64,000 nt of DNA from Pseudomonas violetae (GTDB lineage: Bacteria > Pseudomonadota > Gammaproteobacteria > Pseudomonadales > Pseudomonadaceae): NCBI RefSeq assembly GCF_023072615.1, contig NZ_JAKNRW010000006.1, forward strand, positions 186,001-250,000. Direction: 5' to 3'. Position numbers and translations under genes: made by a program. The notes under the pieces were generated by a model. The model did not search any database. It was not told where the DNA came from and saw only the letters and a list, made by a program, of their open reading frames with translations. Of the stretch, positions 26,421 to 35,075 are shown piece after piece; the first letter of the stretch is position 1, and each line of letters opens with the position of its first letter.

Positions 26421-27125
26421 ATGAAAGTATCGTTTACCTGGCGTCGCACACTGCTGGGCCTGGCGGCTGCCGGCGCTATCGGTCAATGCTCGGCCTTCTC
26501 TTTCGGTGCCGAGGACGCAGTGGTCATCGCCCCTCCGGCCCTCGACGAAACCACCCAGGCGCGCAGTGAAACTGCCGTATTTGCTGGTGGCTGTTTCTGG
26601 GGCGTGCAGGGCGTGTTTCAGCACGTCAAGGGCGTGCAAAACGCGGTGTCGGGATATGCCGGCGGTACCGCCAATACAGCCCGCTACGAGCGGGTGAGCG
26701 ACGGCGATACCGGGCATGCGGAGGCCGTCGAAGTCACGTTTGACCCCGCTCAGGTCAGCTACGGCACCCTGTTGCAAATCTACTTCTCGGTGGCCCACAA
26801 CCCCACCGAACTCAATCGCCAGGGGCCGGACAGCGGTACTCAGTATCGTTCGGCGATTTTTACCCGCAGCGGCGAGCAGCAAAAAGTCGCCCAGGCGTAC
26901 ATCGCCCAACTCGACGCCGCGCGCTCGTTCAGCAAACCGATCGTGACCAAGCTGGAAAGCTACAACGGTTTCTACCCGGCAGAGGATGAGCATCAGGACT
27001 TTCTGACCGAGCACCCGACGTATCCGTACATCGTGATCAACGATCTGCCGAAAGTGGCGCAGTTGAAGCAGTTGTATCCGGATCGATACCAGGACAAACC
27101 GGTACTGGTTAAGGGTGGGTCGTAA
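26421..27125 (+). CDS. msrA: Exported peptide-methionine (S)-S-oxide reductase MsrA
   Basis: The 234-residue protein has an N-terminal signal with a hydrophobic core (RRTLLGLAAAGAIGQCSA) and then the MsrA domain with catalytic GGCFWGVQG at about 55-62 and FDPAQVSYGTLLQIYF. It reduces S-methionine sulfoxide. The mature protein starts well before the catalytic motif, so the enzyme is periplasmic or membrane-attached. Pairing with msrB gives repair of both diastereomers outside the cytoplasm. Confidence 0.9.
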   Translation: MKVSFTWRRTLLGLAAAGAIGQCSAFSFGAEDAVVIAPPALDETTQARSETAVFAGGCFWGVQGVFQHVKGVQNAVSGYAGGTANTARYERVSDGDTGHAEAVEVTFDPAQVSYGTLLQIYFSVAHNPTELNRQGPDSGTQYRSAIFTRSGEQQKVAQAYIAQLDAARSFSKPIVTKLESYNGFYPAEDEHQDFLTEHPTYPYIVINDLPKVAQLKQLYPDRYQDKPVLVKGGS

Positions 27126-27133
27126 CCTGGGGC

Positions 27134-27625
27134 CTACACATCGGTCAGGCGCTTGCCCATTTCGAAAGCGCGCATTTCAAAACCGAGTTCTTCGTAGAGG
27201 CGCAGCGCCGGTTCATTGAAACCCCACACGGTCAGGCGCAAATCCGCCGCGCCCTGTTCCAGCGCCCAGGCTTGCGCCTGCGCCATCAGTTCCCGGCCAA
27301 CGCCCTGGCCCCGGCCAGCCTGGTCGACACAGACCGAGCCGATGCGGCCGACCCGTTGCGGTTGCATCAGCGAGCCCTTGGATTCGGTCACTTGCACGGT
27401 GATGAATCCGATCACCGTGTCGGCCTGTTCGGCGAGGAACACCGCGTGATGTTCACTCTCCAGGCTTGGGCGCCAGAAGTCGCTGTCCCGGGCGAAATCC
27501 CCGGTCGAGGGCGCGTAGATGTCCGGCCGGTGCTGGTGGTGCAGGCTGTTGAGCTGCTGGCCCAGTCTGCAGATGGCCAGCAGATCCTGGGAGGTCGCTC
27601 GGCGGTAAAGGGTAAGGGAAGTCAT
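27134..27625 (-). CDS. GNAT-family N-acetyltransferase
   Basis: The 163-residue protein has the acetyl-CoA binding motif V4/beta4-alpha3 pattern VCVDQAGRGQGVGRELMAQAQAWA and a C-terminal LRLYEELGFE. GNAT enzymes acetylate small amines or protein lysines. ATG at 27625 was chosen over upstream in-frame ATGs, which have no ribosome site and would add a non-conserved stretch. It is convergent with msrA. Confidence 0.85.
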   Translation of the reverse strand: MTSLTLYRRATSQDLLAICRLGQQLNSLHHQHRPDIYAPSTGDFARDSDFWRPSLESEHHAVFLAEQADTVIGFITVQVTESKGSLMQPQRVGRIGSVCVDQAGRGQGVGRELMAQAQAWALEQGAADLRLTVWGFNEPALRLYEELGFEMRAFEMGKRLTDV

Positions 27626-27740
27626 TGGCTGTCCTTGGCGTGTTGATGAAGCGCGAGGCTCGATGCACCTGGTGAACATCTTCGCTCTCCTATTGATCAA
27701 GTCCCAACTCAGACTAGTGCATGCCGGCCTTTCTTCGCTA

Positions 27741-28643
27741 CTACTTGCCCCACCGCTGCATGGCGAAATCAACGAAGTGGCGCAGCTTGGGCAGGCGATA
27801 GCGATCCTGGGCATAAATCAGGCTCATCGGCCGGCTCGGCAGTTGGTAGTCAGGCATCAGGGCGACGAGTTGTCCGCTCGCCAAATCCAGCCCCACCAGC
27901 GCGTCCGGCAGCATCACGATGCCCATACCGGTGCGAGCCGCCTGGTGCAGGGCCGCCGAGCTGTTGATCAGCAACGTACCGCTGACCGCCACCAGCACTT
28001 CGCCCTCCGGACCGCTCAGGCGCCAATGTTTCTCCACCGACTGCCAGTCGTCACCGGCCGGGTAGGCGAAGGCCAGGCAGTCATGTTGTTGCAGGTCTTC
28101 GGGTGTTTGCGGAGTGCCACGGCGTGCCAGGTAGCCTGGCGATGCGCACATGGTCAGGGTGTAGTCGATCAGCGGGCGGGCGATCACATTGCTCGGCTCG
28201 ATAGCGCCTAGGCGAAATGCGACGTCCAGGCCATTTTCCAACAGGTCGGGGCGCCCGTTGGAGAGCATCACGTCCAGTTTAACCTGCGGGTAGCGCAGGG
28301 CGAATTCGCTGAGGGCCGGCGCGAGTTTTTCGGTGCCGAAGGTCAGCGGTGCGGTGATGCGCAACGTGCCGCTGGGCGTGTCCTGGCTTTGTTCGGCCAG
28401 GCGCTCGGAATCGGCCACCAGCCCCAGCACTTCCAGGCAGCGCTGATAGTAGGCGGTGCCGAACTCCGTCAGGCGCTGGCGGCGAGTGGTGCGATTGAGC
28501 AGGCGCACGCCCAGTCGTTGCTCCAGCGCGCGCAGGTGATTGCCGACCATGGTGGTGGACATTGCGCACTGTTGCGCGGCGGCGGTCATGCTGCCGGTCT
28601 CGACCACCCGCACGTAAACGGTCATTGCCTGGAACAGATCCAT
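27741..28643 (-). CDS. LysR-family regulator
   Basis: The 300-residue protein has the LysR HTH (GSMTAAAQQCAMSTTMVGNHLRALEQRLGVRLLNRTTRRQ, residues 16-54) and an effector domain in the form common to DmlR/CrgA-type regulators. The gene is divergent from the class III aminotransferase at 28746, which it may control. Confidence 0.9.
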   Translation of the reverse strand: MDLFQAMTVYVRVVETGSMTAAAQQCAMSTTMVGNHLRALEQRLGVRLLNRTTRRQRLTEFGTAYYQRCLEVLGLVADSERLAEQSQDTPSGTLRITAPLTFGTEKLAPALSEFALRYPQVKLDVMLSNGRPDLLENGLDVAFRLGAIEPSNVIARPLIDYTLTMCASPGYLARRGTPQTPEDLQQHDCLAFAYPAGDDWQSVEKHWRLSGPEGEVLVAVSGTLLINSSAALHQAARTGMGIVMLPDALVGLDLASGQLVALMPDYQLPSRPMSLIYAQDRYRLPKLRHFVDFAMQRWGK

Positions 28644-28745
28644 TATCAAGCTCAGCTTTAAAATGATTGAAGAATTGCAGTGTTTATCCAGCTCAGGTGG
28701 CTAACCATACTGCAAAAACACCGACAATTGATGGAGCTTGATGTC

Positions 28746-29912
28746 ATGACTGCCGCCTGCCTGATGACCACCTACCAACCCCTGGCCCTGAGCTTCTGCA
28801 AAGGCCTGGGCACGCGCCTGTGGGATCAGGCCGGTCGCGAGTACTTGGACGCGGTGGCGGGTGTGGCAGTGACCAACGTCGGTCATTCCCACCCGAAAAT
28901 TGTGGCGGCGATCAGCGAGCAGGCAGGACTGTTGCTGCATACGTCCAACCTGTACAGCATCGACTGGCAACAGCGCCTGGCCAGCAAGCTGACCCAATTG
29001 GCCGGCATGCAGCGTGCCTTCTTCAACAACTCCGGCGCCGAAGCCAACGAAACCGCGCTGAAGCTGGCGCGGCTGCACGGCTGGCGTAAAGGCATCGAGC
29101 AGCCGCTGGTGGTGGTCATGGAAAACGCCTTCCACGGGCGGACCCTGGGCACTTTGTCCGCCAGCGATGGCCCGGCGGTGCGGCTGGGGTTCAGCGAACT
29201 GCCGGGAGATTTCGTCAAAGTGCCGTTCGGCGACCTGAAGGCCCTCGACCGGGTGCAGCAACGGCACGGCCCGCGCATCGTGGCAATCCTGTTGGAGCCG
29301 ATCCAGGGCGAAAGCGGCGTGCAACCGGCGCCCCCCGGCTACCTGAAAGCCGTGCGCGAACTGTGTAATCGGCACGCTTGGTTGATGATGCTCGACGAGA
29401 TCCAGACCGGCATCGGCCGCACCGGCCAGTGGTTCGCGTTCCAGCACGAAGGTATCGTCCCGGATGTCATGACCCTGGCCAAGGGCCTGGGCAATGGCAT
29501 CCCCATCGGCGCCTGCCTGGCCCGCGGCAAAGCCGCCGACCTGTTCACCCCCGGCAGCCACGGCAGCACCTTCGGCGGCAACCCGCTGGCCTGTCGTGTC
29601 GGTTGTACGGTACTGGAGATCATCGAAGAACAGGCACTGCTGAAAAACGCCGCACGGCAAGGCGATCGGCTGCTCACCAGGCTGCGGGCCGAACTGGCGG
29701 ACAATCCCAACGTGCTGGCCATTCGTGGTCAGGGCCTGATGATCGGCATCGAACTCAAACAACCCATCCGCGATCTGACCCTGATCGCCGCACGGGATCA
29801 CGGCTTGCTGATCAACGTAACCCGTGGCAAAACTATCCGCCTGCTGCCGCCGCTGACGATTGATGAGAGGGAGGTGGAGATGATTGTCAGGGGGATCTGC
29901 CGGGCCATCTGA
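28746..29912 (+). CDS. Class III (acetylornithine/succinylornithine-type) aminotransferase
   Basis: The 388-residue protein matches ArgD-like enzymes: [17 protein letters not shown] near residue 100, [15 protein letters not shown] with the PLP-pairing aspartate, and the PLP lysine in [14 protein letters not shown]. These act on acetylornithine, GABA, beta-alanine or similar omega-amino substrates. Several starts are possible (28731 is in frame and better spaced from GGAG), and 28746 was chosen as the first ATG with clear homology. It lies divergent from a LysR gene. A role in arginine or diamine metabolism is likely, but the substrate is not settled. Confidence 0.85.
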   Translation: MTAACLMTTYQPLALSFCKGLGTRLWDQAGREYLDAVAGVAVTNVGHSHPKIVAAISEQAGLLLHTSNLYSIDWQQRLASKLTQLAGMQRAFFNNSGAEANETALKLARLHGWRKGIEQPLVVVMENAFHGRTLGTLSASDGPAVRLGFSELPGDFVKVPFGDLKALDRVQQRHGPRIVAILLEPIQGESGVQPAPPGYLKAVRELCNRHAWLMMLDEIQTGIGRTGQWFAFQHEGIVPDVMTLAKGLGNGIPIGACLARGKAADLFTPGSHGSTFGGNPLACRVGCTVLEIIEEQALLKNAARQGDRLLTRLRAELADNPNVLAIRGQGLMIGIELKQPIRDLTLIAARDHGLLINVTRGKTIRLLPPLTIDEREVEMIVRGICRAI

Positions 29913-29935
29913 TCAATCAAACCAACCACTACCCC

Positions 29936-29969
29936 ACAGGAGCTGCCGCAGGCTGCGGCAGCTCCTACA
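29936..29969. repeat. REP-type hairpin
   Basis: ACAGGAGCTGCCGCAGG and its near-complement form a long hairpin immediately after the aminotransferase, shared in sequence with the REP at 9431. Confidence 0.65.
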
Positions 29970-30414
29970 GGTCCACTGTCTGCGCAGACACAACGCCAAA
30001 CCGCTCCCCAAGACTCTCCACCAACCGCACCAGATAACCATCCGGGTCCTGCAGCAGAAACTCCCGCTGGCCCACTTCAACCTGACCCGCGCGATACCAG
30101 GTGTCGGCACACGCACGAAACAGCGGCCATTCAACTTCAGCCAGCCGCCGCAGAATCGGTTCAACGGATTCAACTGTAATCTGGAAATTGATCCCCCGGC
30201 CAAAAGGCGCCTGCAGCGCATCACTGAGCCATTGCCCTTCGCCCGGATCGTACTGCTCAAGCATCAGTTGCGCGCCGTTCAGATCGAGGTAGGCAAACCC
30301 GACTTCCGGACGCTCGTAGGCAATCGTAATACCGACCAATACCGTCCAGAAATGCAGGCTTTTCCTGATGTCGCTGACCATCAGTTCAGGTACCAACTTG
30401 CTCCGTGTAAACAT
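29965..30414 (-). CDS. VOC-fold (glyoxalase/bleomycin resistance-type) protein
   Basis: The 149-residue protein has the paired beta-alpha-beta modules of the vicinal oxygen chelate fold; LVPELMVSDIRKSLHFW starts the first and LLQDPDGYLVRLVE ends the second. Members bind antibiotics or catalyse metal-dependent reactions. ATG at 30414 is right after a ribosome site. It may be a resistance protein, but no substrate can be named. Confidence 0.8.
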   Translation of the reverse strand: MFTRSKLVPELMVSDIRKSLHFWTVLVGITIAYERPEVGFAYLDLNGAQLMLEQYDPGEGQWLSDALQAPFGRGINFQITVESVEPILRRLAEVEWPLFRACADTWYRAGQVEVGQREFLLQDPDGYLVRLVESLGERFGVVSAQTVDL

Positions 30415-30420
30415 ACATAT

Positions 30421-30450
30421 CCCTTTGTAGGAGTGAGCCTGCTCGCGATA
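30421..30450. repeat. REP-type hairpin upstream of the VOC gene
   Basis: GTAGGAGTGAGCCTGCTCGCGA at about 30427-30448 matches the REP half at 12186 and forms a similar hairpin. Confidence 0.55.
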
Positions 30451-30469
30451 CAGACGACCCGGTCCCCCG

Positions 30470-32383
30470 TCAGTCCTCTTGCGGCGCAACCATCCGGGTC
30501 TTCGGCAAGCCATTTGAATTGTGCTGATAAATAGCCTGTGGCTGCCCCCGTTCATTAAAGAACACCTGCCCAATTCCTGCCGAATTCCAAAGCCGCTCAC
30601 CCGCCTCAGCATGTTCCGGCACATGGGGAACAATGCGCATAAGCCGACGCTTGGTCAGCCAGTTCAGAGGCGAGCGCGGGGAATAGAGCCAGCGGTTGAG
30701 TCGGTCGAACCACTCCAGCAGTGTCGGCGGAAACTCGTTTTTGATGCCGCTGCTGGTGATCTGCCAGATACGCGGTCCACCCTTGCGGTGTCGGATAAAT
30801 ACCTCGTAGACGAAGGAATAATGCACATCCCCCGACAGCACCACGTAATTACCCGGCGTACGCGAGTGGCGGAAAATGTTCAGGATCACCTGCGCGGCGC
30901 CACGATGGGCCATCCAGTTTTCCGCATCCACCAGCAATGGAAAACCGCACCAACTGAACACTTGCTGCACCGTCTCGATCAACTTCACACCAAAGATCGG
31001 CGCCGGCGACACGATAATCGCCGAGGGGTGATCCAGCAGTTCCTGCTGCAACTCGCTGAGCGCTTCCCAGTCGAGCAAACCCGAAGGCTGCTTCAACGTC
31101 ATCTCGCTGCGCCAGCGCCGGGTGCGGGTGTCGATCACCACCAGCGCCGGGCTGGTGGGCAGTACGTAATGCCATTGTTGAAACTTCCGCAAGTCATCGA
31201 TCAGGTCATCCTGCGCCGGGCTGTCCAGATAACGGTCCTGACCGGTCGCGCTGAGCAGCGCGGTTTTCTTCAGCAGATCCTTGAACGCATCCGGGTTATT
31301 GCCCCATCCCTGACACAACATGTAGGCAATCAACGCATTGCCGATGATCCGCTTGGAGAACGGATGCCCGTAGGCCGTTTCCTCCCATTGCGCGGAAAGA
31401 TTCCAGTCATCGGTAATATCGTGGTCATCGAAAATCATCAGGCTCGGCAAATGTGCCAGTGCCCGCGCCACAAGCCCCAGGCCTGCTTTGAAGCCATCGA
31501 TCCGAGTCTGCTCCAGCGCATACCGCTCACGCCGCTGCGCAGTCAGCTCCGGCGGCTGTGGCGCAATCAGCGTCCATGCCGTAGGGGGCCACACCAGCAG
31601 GTACATCGCCATCACCTCGGCAAACGTCACCAAATGATTGTCGGCACTGCTGCTGGTGAAAATCGGCTTACGCGCACCACCGAAAAACCGCTCACGCAAT
31701 GTCTCGTTGCTCTCAAGCGCCGGTAACAAATCCGCACGATGGTAATAACTGGCCGGGTGCTCATAGAGCTTGGCGCTGTCGCTGACCACCGCGCCTTCGA
31801 GGTGTTCTTCGAACAGCCCCAACCGCTCGATCAGCGCATGAATCGCCCGCAGCATCGGGCCGGCAACGTCGTCGGCATACACCTGGTCGCCCGTCATCAT
31901 CAACAACGCAGGGCGCTGCGGCGGCTCGTGTTCCGTCGCCAGCAACTGATCGACGCAGAGCAAACCGTCGGCGGCAGGATGATGCGGCTTGCGGCAAGAG
32001 CCGTGCAGCAGCTGATCGATTCGCGAGCGCAACACAAAGTTCGGCCGCCGCGCGTCGCCATACAACAGATGCGGCGCCCAGTCGGCAATGCCGGCACCGT
32101 CAATCAACAGGTCATATTCGATCAGCGTGTCGCAGGGCAGGGCGCTGTCGAGTGGCACATCGATCAAATGCACGAAGGCATGGCTGCCCACCGCAATGAC
32201 CGTGCACTGCGTGGCATCGAGGCGGATGTCGGCGACACCCTGCAAACGCAGGGTCAGCTCCAGCTCCCGCGAACCTACCAGCCACAGCACCAGCCGCGTG
32301 GGCTCCAGGCGCCGCAACAGCGGGCCGGCGAGAACCGGTGGCAGGGAGTGAAGATCGGCGATTGGTGGCAGCGTTACGGACAT
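30470..32383 (-). CDS. PhoD-like metallophosphatase
   Basis: The 637-residue protein carries PhoD/calcineurin-like phosphatase motifs: MMTGDQVYADDVAGP, LMIFDDHDITDDWN, and VVLSGDVHYSFVYEVF. There is an N-terminal beta-rich part of about 150 residues and no clear signal peptide, so the enzyme appears to be cytoplasmic, unlike the exported PhoD of Bacillus. ATG at 32383 was chosen because upstream residues of the longer frame look non-coding. It is probably a phosphodiesterase or alkaline phosphatase; the substrate is unknown. Confidence 0.8.
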   Translation of the reverse strand: MSVTLPPIADLHSLPPVLAGPLLRRLEPTRLVLWLVGSRELELTLRLQGVADIRLDATQCTVIAVGSHAFVHLIDVPLDSALPCDTLIEYDLLIDGAGIADWAPHLLYGDARRPNFVLRSRIDQLLHGSCRKPHHPAADGLLCVDQLLATEHEPPQRPALLMMTGDQVYADDVAGPMLRAIHALIERLGLFEEHLEGAVVSDSAKLYEHPASYYHRADLLPALESNETLRERFFGGARKPIFTSSSADNHLVTFAEVMAMYLLVWPPTAWTLIAPQPPELTAQRRERYALEQTRIDGFKAGLGLVARALAHLPSLMIFDDHDITDDWNLSAQWEETAYGHPFSKRIIGNALIAYMLCQGWGNNPDAFKDLLKKTALLSATGQDRYLDSPAQDDLIDDLRKFQQWHYVLPTSPALVVIDTRTRRWRSEMTLKQPSGLLDWEALSELQQELLDHPSAIIVSPAPIFGVKLIETVQQVFSWCGFPLLVDAENWMAHRGAAQVILNIFRHSRTPGNYVVLSGDVHYSFVYEVFIRHRKGGPRIWQITSSGIKNEFPPTLLEWFDRLNRWLYSPRSPLNWLTKRRLMRIVPHVPEHAEAGERLWNSAGIGQVFFNERGQPQAIYQHNSNGLPKTRMVAPQED

Positions 32384-32486
32384 CCGGTCAAGGCTCTTGG
32401 TGCGCAGAGGCGGGCGATGATAACGCAGGTGGCGGCGCACAGCGAAAGCATCGCGGCATCCCCGGGGGCACTTGTTGCTGTGCCGC

Positions 32487-32621
32487 GTGCCGAAACTTGG
32501 CTTAACGCGGATTCCGGCGATCCTGCTCGGGTTCAACGGCGTGTTGATGACCGCGATATTTGCGGCGCTCAGCGTTCGGGCGATCGAAGTGGCGGTGAAG
32601 GCCACGGCGGGGGAGGAGTAG
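32487..32621 (+). CDS. Possible small hydrophobic protein
   Basis: A GTG-started frame of 44 codons encodes PAILLGFNGVLMTAIFAALSV, a single hydrophobic helix, and a charged tail ending KATAGEE. It fills the gap ahead of the PH-domain gene. There is no clear ribosome site, so this call is weak. An intact but unannotated small membrane protein is the alternative to chance. Confidence 0.25.
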   Translation: MPKLGLTRIPAILLGFNGVLMTAIFAALSVRAIEVAVKATAGEE

Positions 32622-32674
32622 GTAAGCCTGCGGCAACATGCTTAGATAGGCATTTAACCCATAGGGAATGGCAC

Positions 32675-33043
32675 ATGATCGACTTCAACAACAAAGGCTT
32701 CTTCAAGCTCAAGCAAAACGACGAATACGCCGAGCGGGTTACCGCACTGCTATTGGATGGCGAGCAGGTCATCGACTCCTACAAATCCATGCGCGACGGC
32801 GTGGTGTTTACCAACAAACGCATCATCGCAGTGAACGTCCAGGGGCTCACAGGCAGCAAGAAAGACTTCACCTCATTGCCGTACAAAAACATCGTGGCGT
32901 ATTCGGTGGAAACGTCGGGAACCTTCGATCTGGATTCGGAACTGGAGATCTACTTTTCGTCGCTGGGCAGAGTGAAATTCGAATTCACTGGCCGGACTTC
33001 GATGGTGGAAATCTCCAAGTTGATATCCCAGCACCTGCTCTGA
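32675..33043 (+). CDS. Bacterial PH-domain protein
   Basis: The 122-residue protein is one bacterial pleckstrin-homology-like domain: LLLDGEQVIDSYKSMRDGVVFTNKRIIAVNVQG is the signature of this family. Function is unknown; relatives often act near membranes or as stress proteins. GTT CAC-type upstream sites are not seen. ATG at 32675 starts the conserved domain exactly. It is the last clear gene before the island remnant. Confidence 0.85.
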   Translation: MIDFNNKGFFKLKQNDEYAERVTALLLDGEQVIDSYKSMRDGVVFTNKRIIAVNVQGLTGSKKDFTSLPYKNIVAYSVETSGTFDLDSELEIYFSSLGRVKFEFTGRTSMVEISKLISQHLL

Positions 33044-33104
33044 AGCGGGTGCAACCCCCCGATAGGCTCGGGCCTGGCCTCATTCGCACCGACCCCGAAC
33101 CAGC

Positions 33105-33260
33105 GGGAGCCCCGCTCCAAAAGGCCCGCTGTGGAAAACCCCCCATGGAGTTCCCTCTGTGGAAGCCCCCCTCCGGGAGCCCCTGTGGACGTGACCTCCG
33201 TGGAAGTTATTTCTGGGAAAGTTACCTCTGTGGGAGCAAGGCTTGCCCGCGATAGCGCCA
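33105..33260. repeat. Degenerate 15 bp tandem repeats leading into a REP element
   Basis: Units built on CTGTGG or CCGTGG recur with a period close to 15 bases, about eight times, between about 33110 and 33240, and the last one runs into a standard REP half (GTGGGAGCAAGGCTTGCCCGCGA). The series looks like decayed amplification of the 5' end of a REP element. Confidence 0.6.
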
Positions 33261-33313
33261 GATCATCCACAACAAATCCAGATGACCCAGCACCATCGCA
33301 GCCCACCTTCAGA

Positions 33314-33595
33314 CTAACCCCCAGAATTCCCCCGCTCCCGCATCAAAACCTTTACCGAATCATCAACCAACGCCTTACCCATAGCCGCCAAATAATGCGC
33401 AGCCCAAGCATGCCGCCCATTGTCCTTCGCATAAGCAGCATCCTCAGTCAGCGACTTGGCAAGGCAAAGAAAATCAGAAGCCATGGACAACGCATCACCA
33501 ATTGGCACGCTACCAATTACGTGAAATATCGCTTGATTACCGAGGTAGATCGCGGGTGTGAAGCCGATGGTTTTGAGTTCTGGATTGTCGGTCAT
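33314..33595 (-). CDS. DUF3077 protein, second copy
   Basis: The 93-residue protein is a homologue of the DUF3077 protein at 48718-49002 in the intact island. Shared features are FxVxxxxxxxDAL/EAL...AxxLxCLxxxLT, a DN/ND pair and AAHYLAAMGKALVDD against ASHYLSEMAKAIIDD. Function of this Pseudomonas family is unknown, and it is often found near prophages and integrated islands. Its start overlaps the stop of the upstream small gene in ATGA. No primase gene follows, and only 20 bases of spacer precede the REP-like region, so the module is truncated here. Confidence 0.8.
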   Translation of the reverse strand: MTDNPELKTIGFTPAIYLGNQAIFHVIGSVPIGDALSMASDFLCLAKSLTEDAAYAKDNGRHAWAAHYLAAMGKALVDDSVKVLMRERGNSGG

Positions 33596-33708
33596 TTGCC
33601 ACCTCCGGTGAGGGAGATGCCGTGTCGCAGGGTGGATGGTGGGGCGTTACGCAACCGGGGGCCGCGTAGAGGGGAAAGCCAAATGTCGAACGGATTTATG
33701 CTGCGCAT
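33592..33708 (-). CDS. 38-codon protein upstream of the remnant DUF3077 gene
   Basis: The frame encodes MRSINPFDIW...ISLTGGGK. AGGAGC stands eight bases before the ATG and the stop overlaps the DUF3077 start (ATGA). Position and ribosome site parallel the 52-codon gene at 49277-49435 in the island, which supports real coding. Function unknown. Confidence 0.5.
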   Translation of the reverse strand: MRSINPFDIWLSPLRGPRLRNAPPSTLRHGISLTGGGK

Positions 33709-33960
33709 AGAGAAGCTCCTAGAATTAAGAAGCTGCCACGTTCGTTTCCAAGCGAATGGGTGACAGCTGTGCGCAGGTTGGAAAACCGGGAATCTAGGAA
33801 ACCGGCACGCCCGAAGACGTCCCACGCACAGCCGCCATAGAACACGACTGCGAGAGTAAAAACTCCTGCAAACGTGATTAAGGCACTGATGCGCTTCCAG
33901 ATTTGATCGGGTTTCCAAGCCCGGTCGCTGAGTTGGCAGCGACGGCGGAAGGGTATCGCG
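33709..33960. ncRNA. C4/ash-like structured region, remnant copy
   Basis: This region shares long blocks with 49436-49690: an 18 nt block at 33764-33781, ACGCACAGCC near 33824 and a GTCGCTG...CAGCGAC hairpin at 33924-33943. Between them are self-complementary stretches. The pattern matches the transcribed, structured immunity region (C4 antisense RNA and the overlapping ash-type frame) found ahead of the primase genes of P4-like satellites. Assignment to C4 RNA itself is an inference from position and structure. I do not support a protein here. Confidence 0.5.
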
Positions 33961-34144
33961 GAGATTTTTTTCCTGCAACCTTCGAGAGCTCCTTCCTATC
34001 CGATCCTTGTAGTACGACTGCCTGCAAGTGCGCCGCCGGTTACCGTGGCCTACCTGTGTGCAGTTTCGCGGCAACAGAGTTCCGTTGTTAGCTACAGTCT
34101 GCGCATGCGGTACTCGTGCCATTAGAGGCACAGCACGTATAGGG

Positions 34145-34372
34145 CTACCGATCATTGTCCTTGGAGGTTTCGACCAAACGACGAATCTGCGCGCAGGCAG
34201 TCGCGCCTTTTGGCGTATCGCTGATTAGTCGCTCCATGACCCGATCACAAAGGTATTTATTGCGAGCGTGGCGAACGGGAGACGCAGGCTTCAACACAGC
34301 TGTCCAACTGGCGCCTCTGTTGATTTTTCGGCCGGTGTGCGTTGAGCAGTGCCCGTTGCAGTATGTGTTCAT
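34145..34372 (-). CDS. Possible small Cys/His-containing protein
   Basis: A 75-codon frame begins MNTYCNGHCSTHTGRK, with two cysteines and two histidines near the start that could bind a metal. GAGGG precedes the ATG. I do not recognise it. It lies in the left remnant region, upstream of the C4-like stretch. The 113-codon frame on the other strand (34155-34496) is less convincing. Confidence 0.35.
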   Translation of the reverse strand: MNTYCNGHCSTHTGRKINRGASWTAVLKPASPVRHARNKYLCDRVMERLISDTPKGATACAQIRRLVETSKDNDR

Positions 34373-34375
34373 CAC

Positions 34376-34673
34376 CCTCGGCGGTCGATTCTACGTTTCG
34401 TCAATTACCGACGGTCGGTTTGTTATAACGTTCACCCGCTGCGCACAATTTTTCAGACGCTGCTTGCGTAAAGGTCTCTACGTCTATTTTTTCTGAGTTG
34501 TTAATAGGATATGGCAGGCGCCTATGGCGTAGGAGCGCATTTTGATAGCGGGCGCGCGCGTGGCGCGCTTAGAGTTATGAGGTTTTCTCAATGCGTAATG
34601 ACTTGACAGTCCTGCATTGGGAAAAATTTCCACCAAGTACTATGAGTCAGAAAATTTAATTTAGGATGATGAT
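34376..34673. other. Non-coding stretch, AT-rich toward its right end
   Basis: No gene is supported. It contains a GC-rich inverted repeat near 34548-34565 (GCGGGCGCGCGC...GCGCGC) and probably the promoter for the low-GC gene to the right; TTGACA at 34604-34609 is a good -35 box. Confidence 0.4.
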
Positions 34674-35075
34674 ATGAGTGTAGCCCCTGTCTCCTCCCCG
34701 ACTGTGTCGTTTGCCTTGATAGATCAGAAGGTGGTACACAAAAAAGAAATCAATAAATTATTGAGTGAGTGCAAAAAAGCAAAGCAGTCTGCTAAAAAAT
34801 TTCAGCAAATCATGAAAAATAGTTTAACACCCCCTGCTAAAAGGGATGGCAACGTGAAATCTGCGTATAAACTTCTTGATAGTATGAAGTCAAAACATAC
34901 AAAAATCGAAGATCTGAAAAGTAAGGTGGAAGACAGTTCATACAATCATGCCGCTTTTAAAAGCAAAGCATTGGAAAAAATTACCGATAATTATAAAGGT
35001 TTAATGTCGCGTCTTGAAGTAGCCTGCGAGGCAAAGTCTAATGCGTTTCGAAGACTTGAAAGAACTCAAAAATAG
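34674..35075 (+). CDS. Low-GC, lysine-rich hypothetical protein
   Basis: The 133-residue protein is rich in lysine and serine, without cysteine except two, and is probably all-helical with coiled-coil tendency (KSKVEDSSYNHAAFKSKALEKITDNYKG). I do not recognise it. Base composition is strongly AT-rich, unlike the core genes, so it was probably acquired by transfer. AGGA sits seven bases before the ATG. It lies alone between the remnant and the intact island. Confidence 0.6.
   Translation: MSVAPVSSPTVSFALIDQKVVHKKEINKLLSECKKAKQSAKKFQQIMKNSLTPPAKRDGNVKSAYKLLDSMKSKHTKIEDLKSKVEDSSYNHAAFKSKALEKITDNYKGLMSRLEVACEAKSNAFRRLERTQK

Noticed and set aside
33592..34155. Long minus-strand frame of 187 residues in the left remnant
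   Set aside because: It passes through the same structured blocks as the island copy. Only the final 38 codons have a ribosome site and coupling to DUF3077.
34155..34496. Plus-strand frame of 113 residues
   Set aside because: It overlaps a more convincing minus-strand frame and has no ribosome site or recognisable motif.
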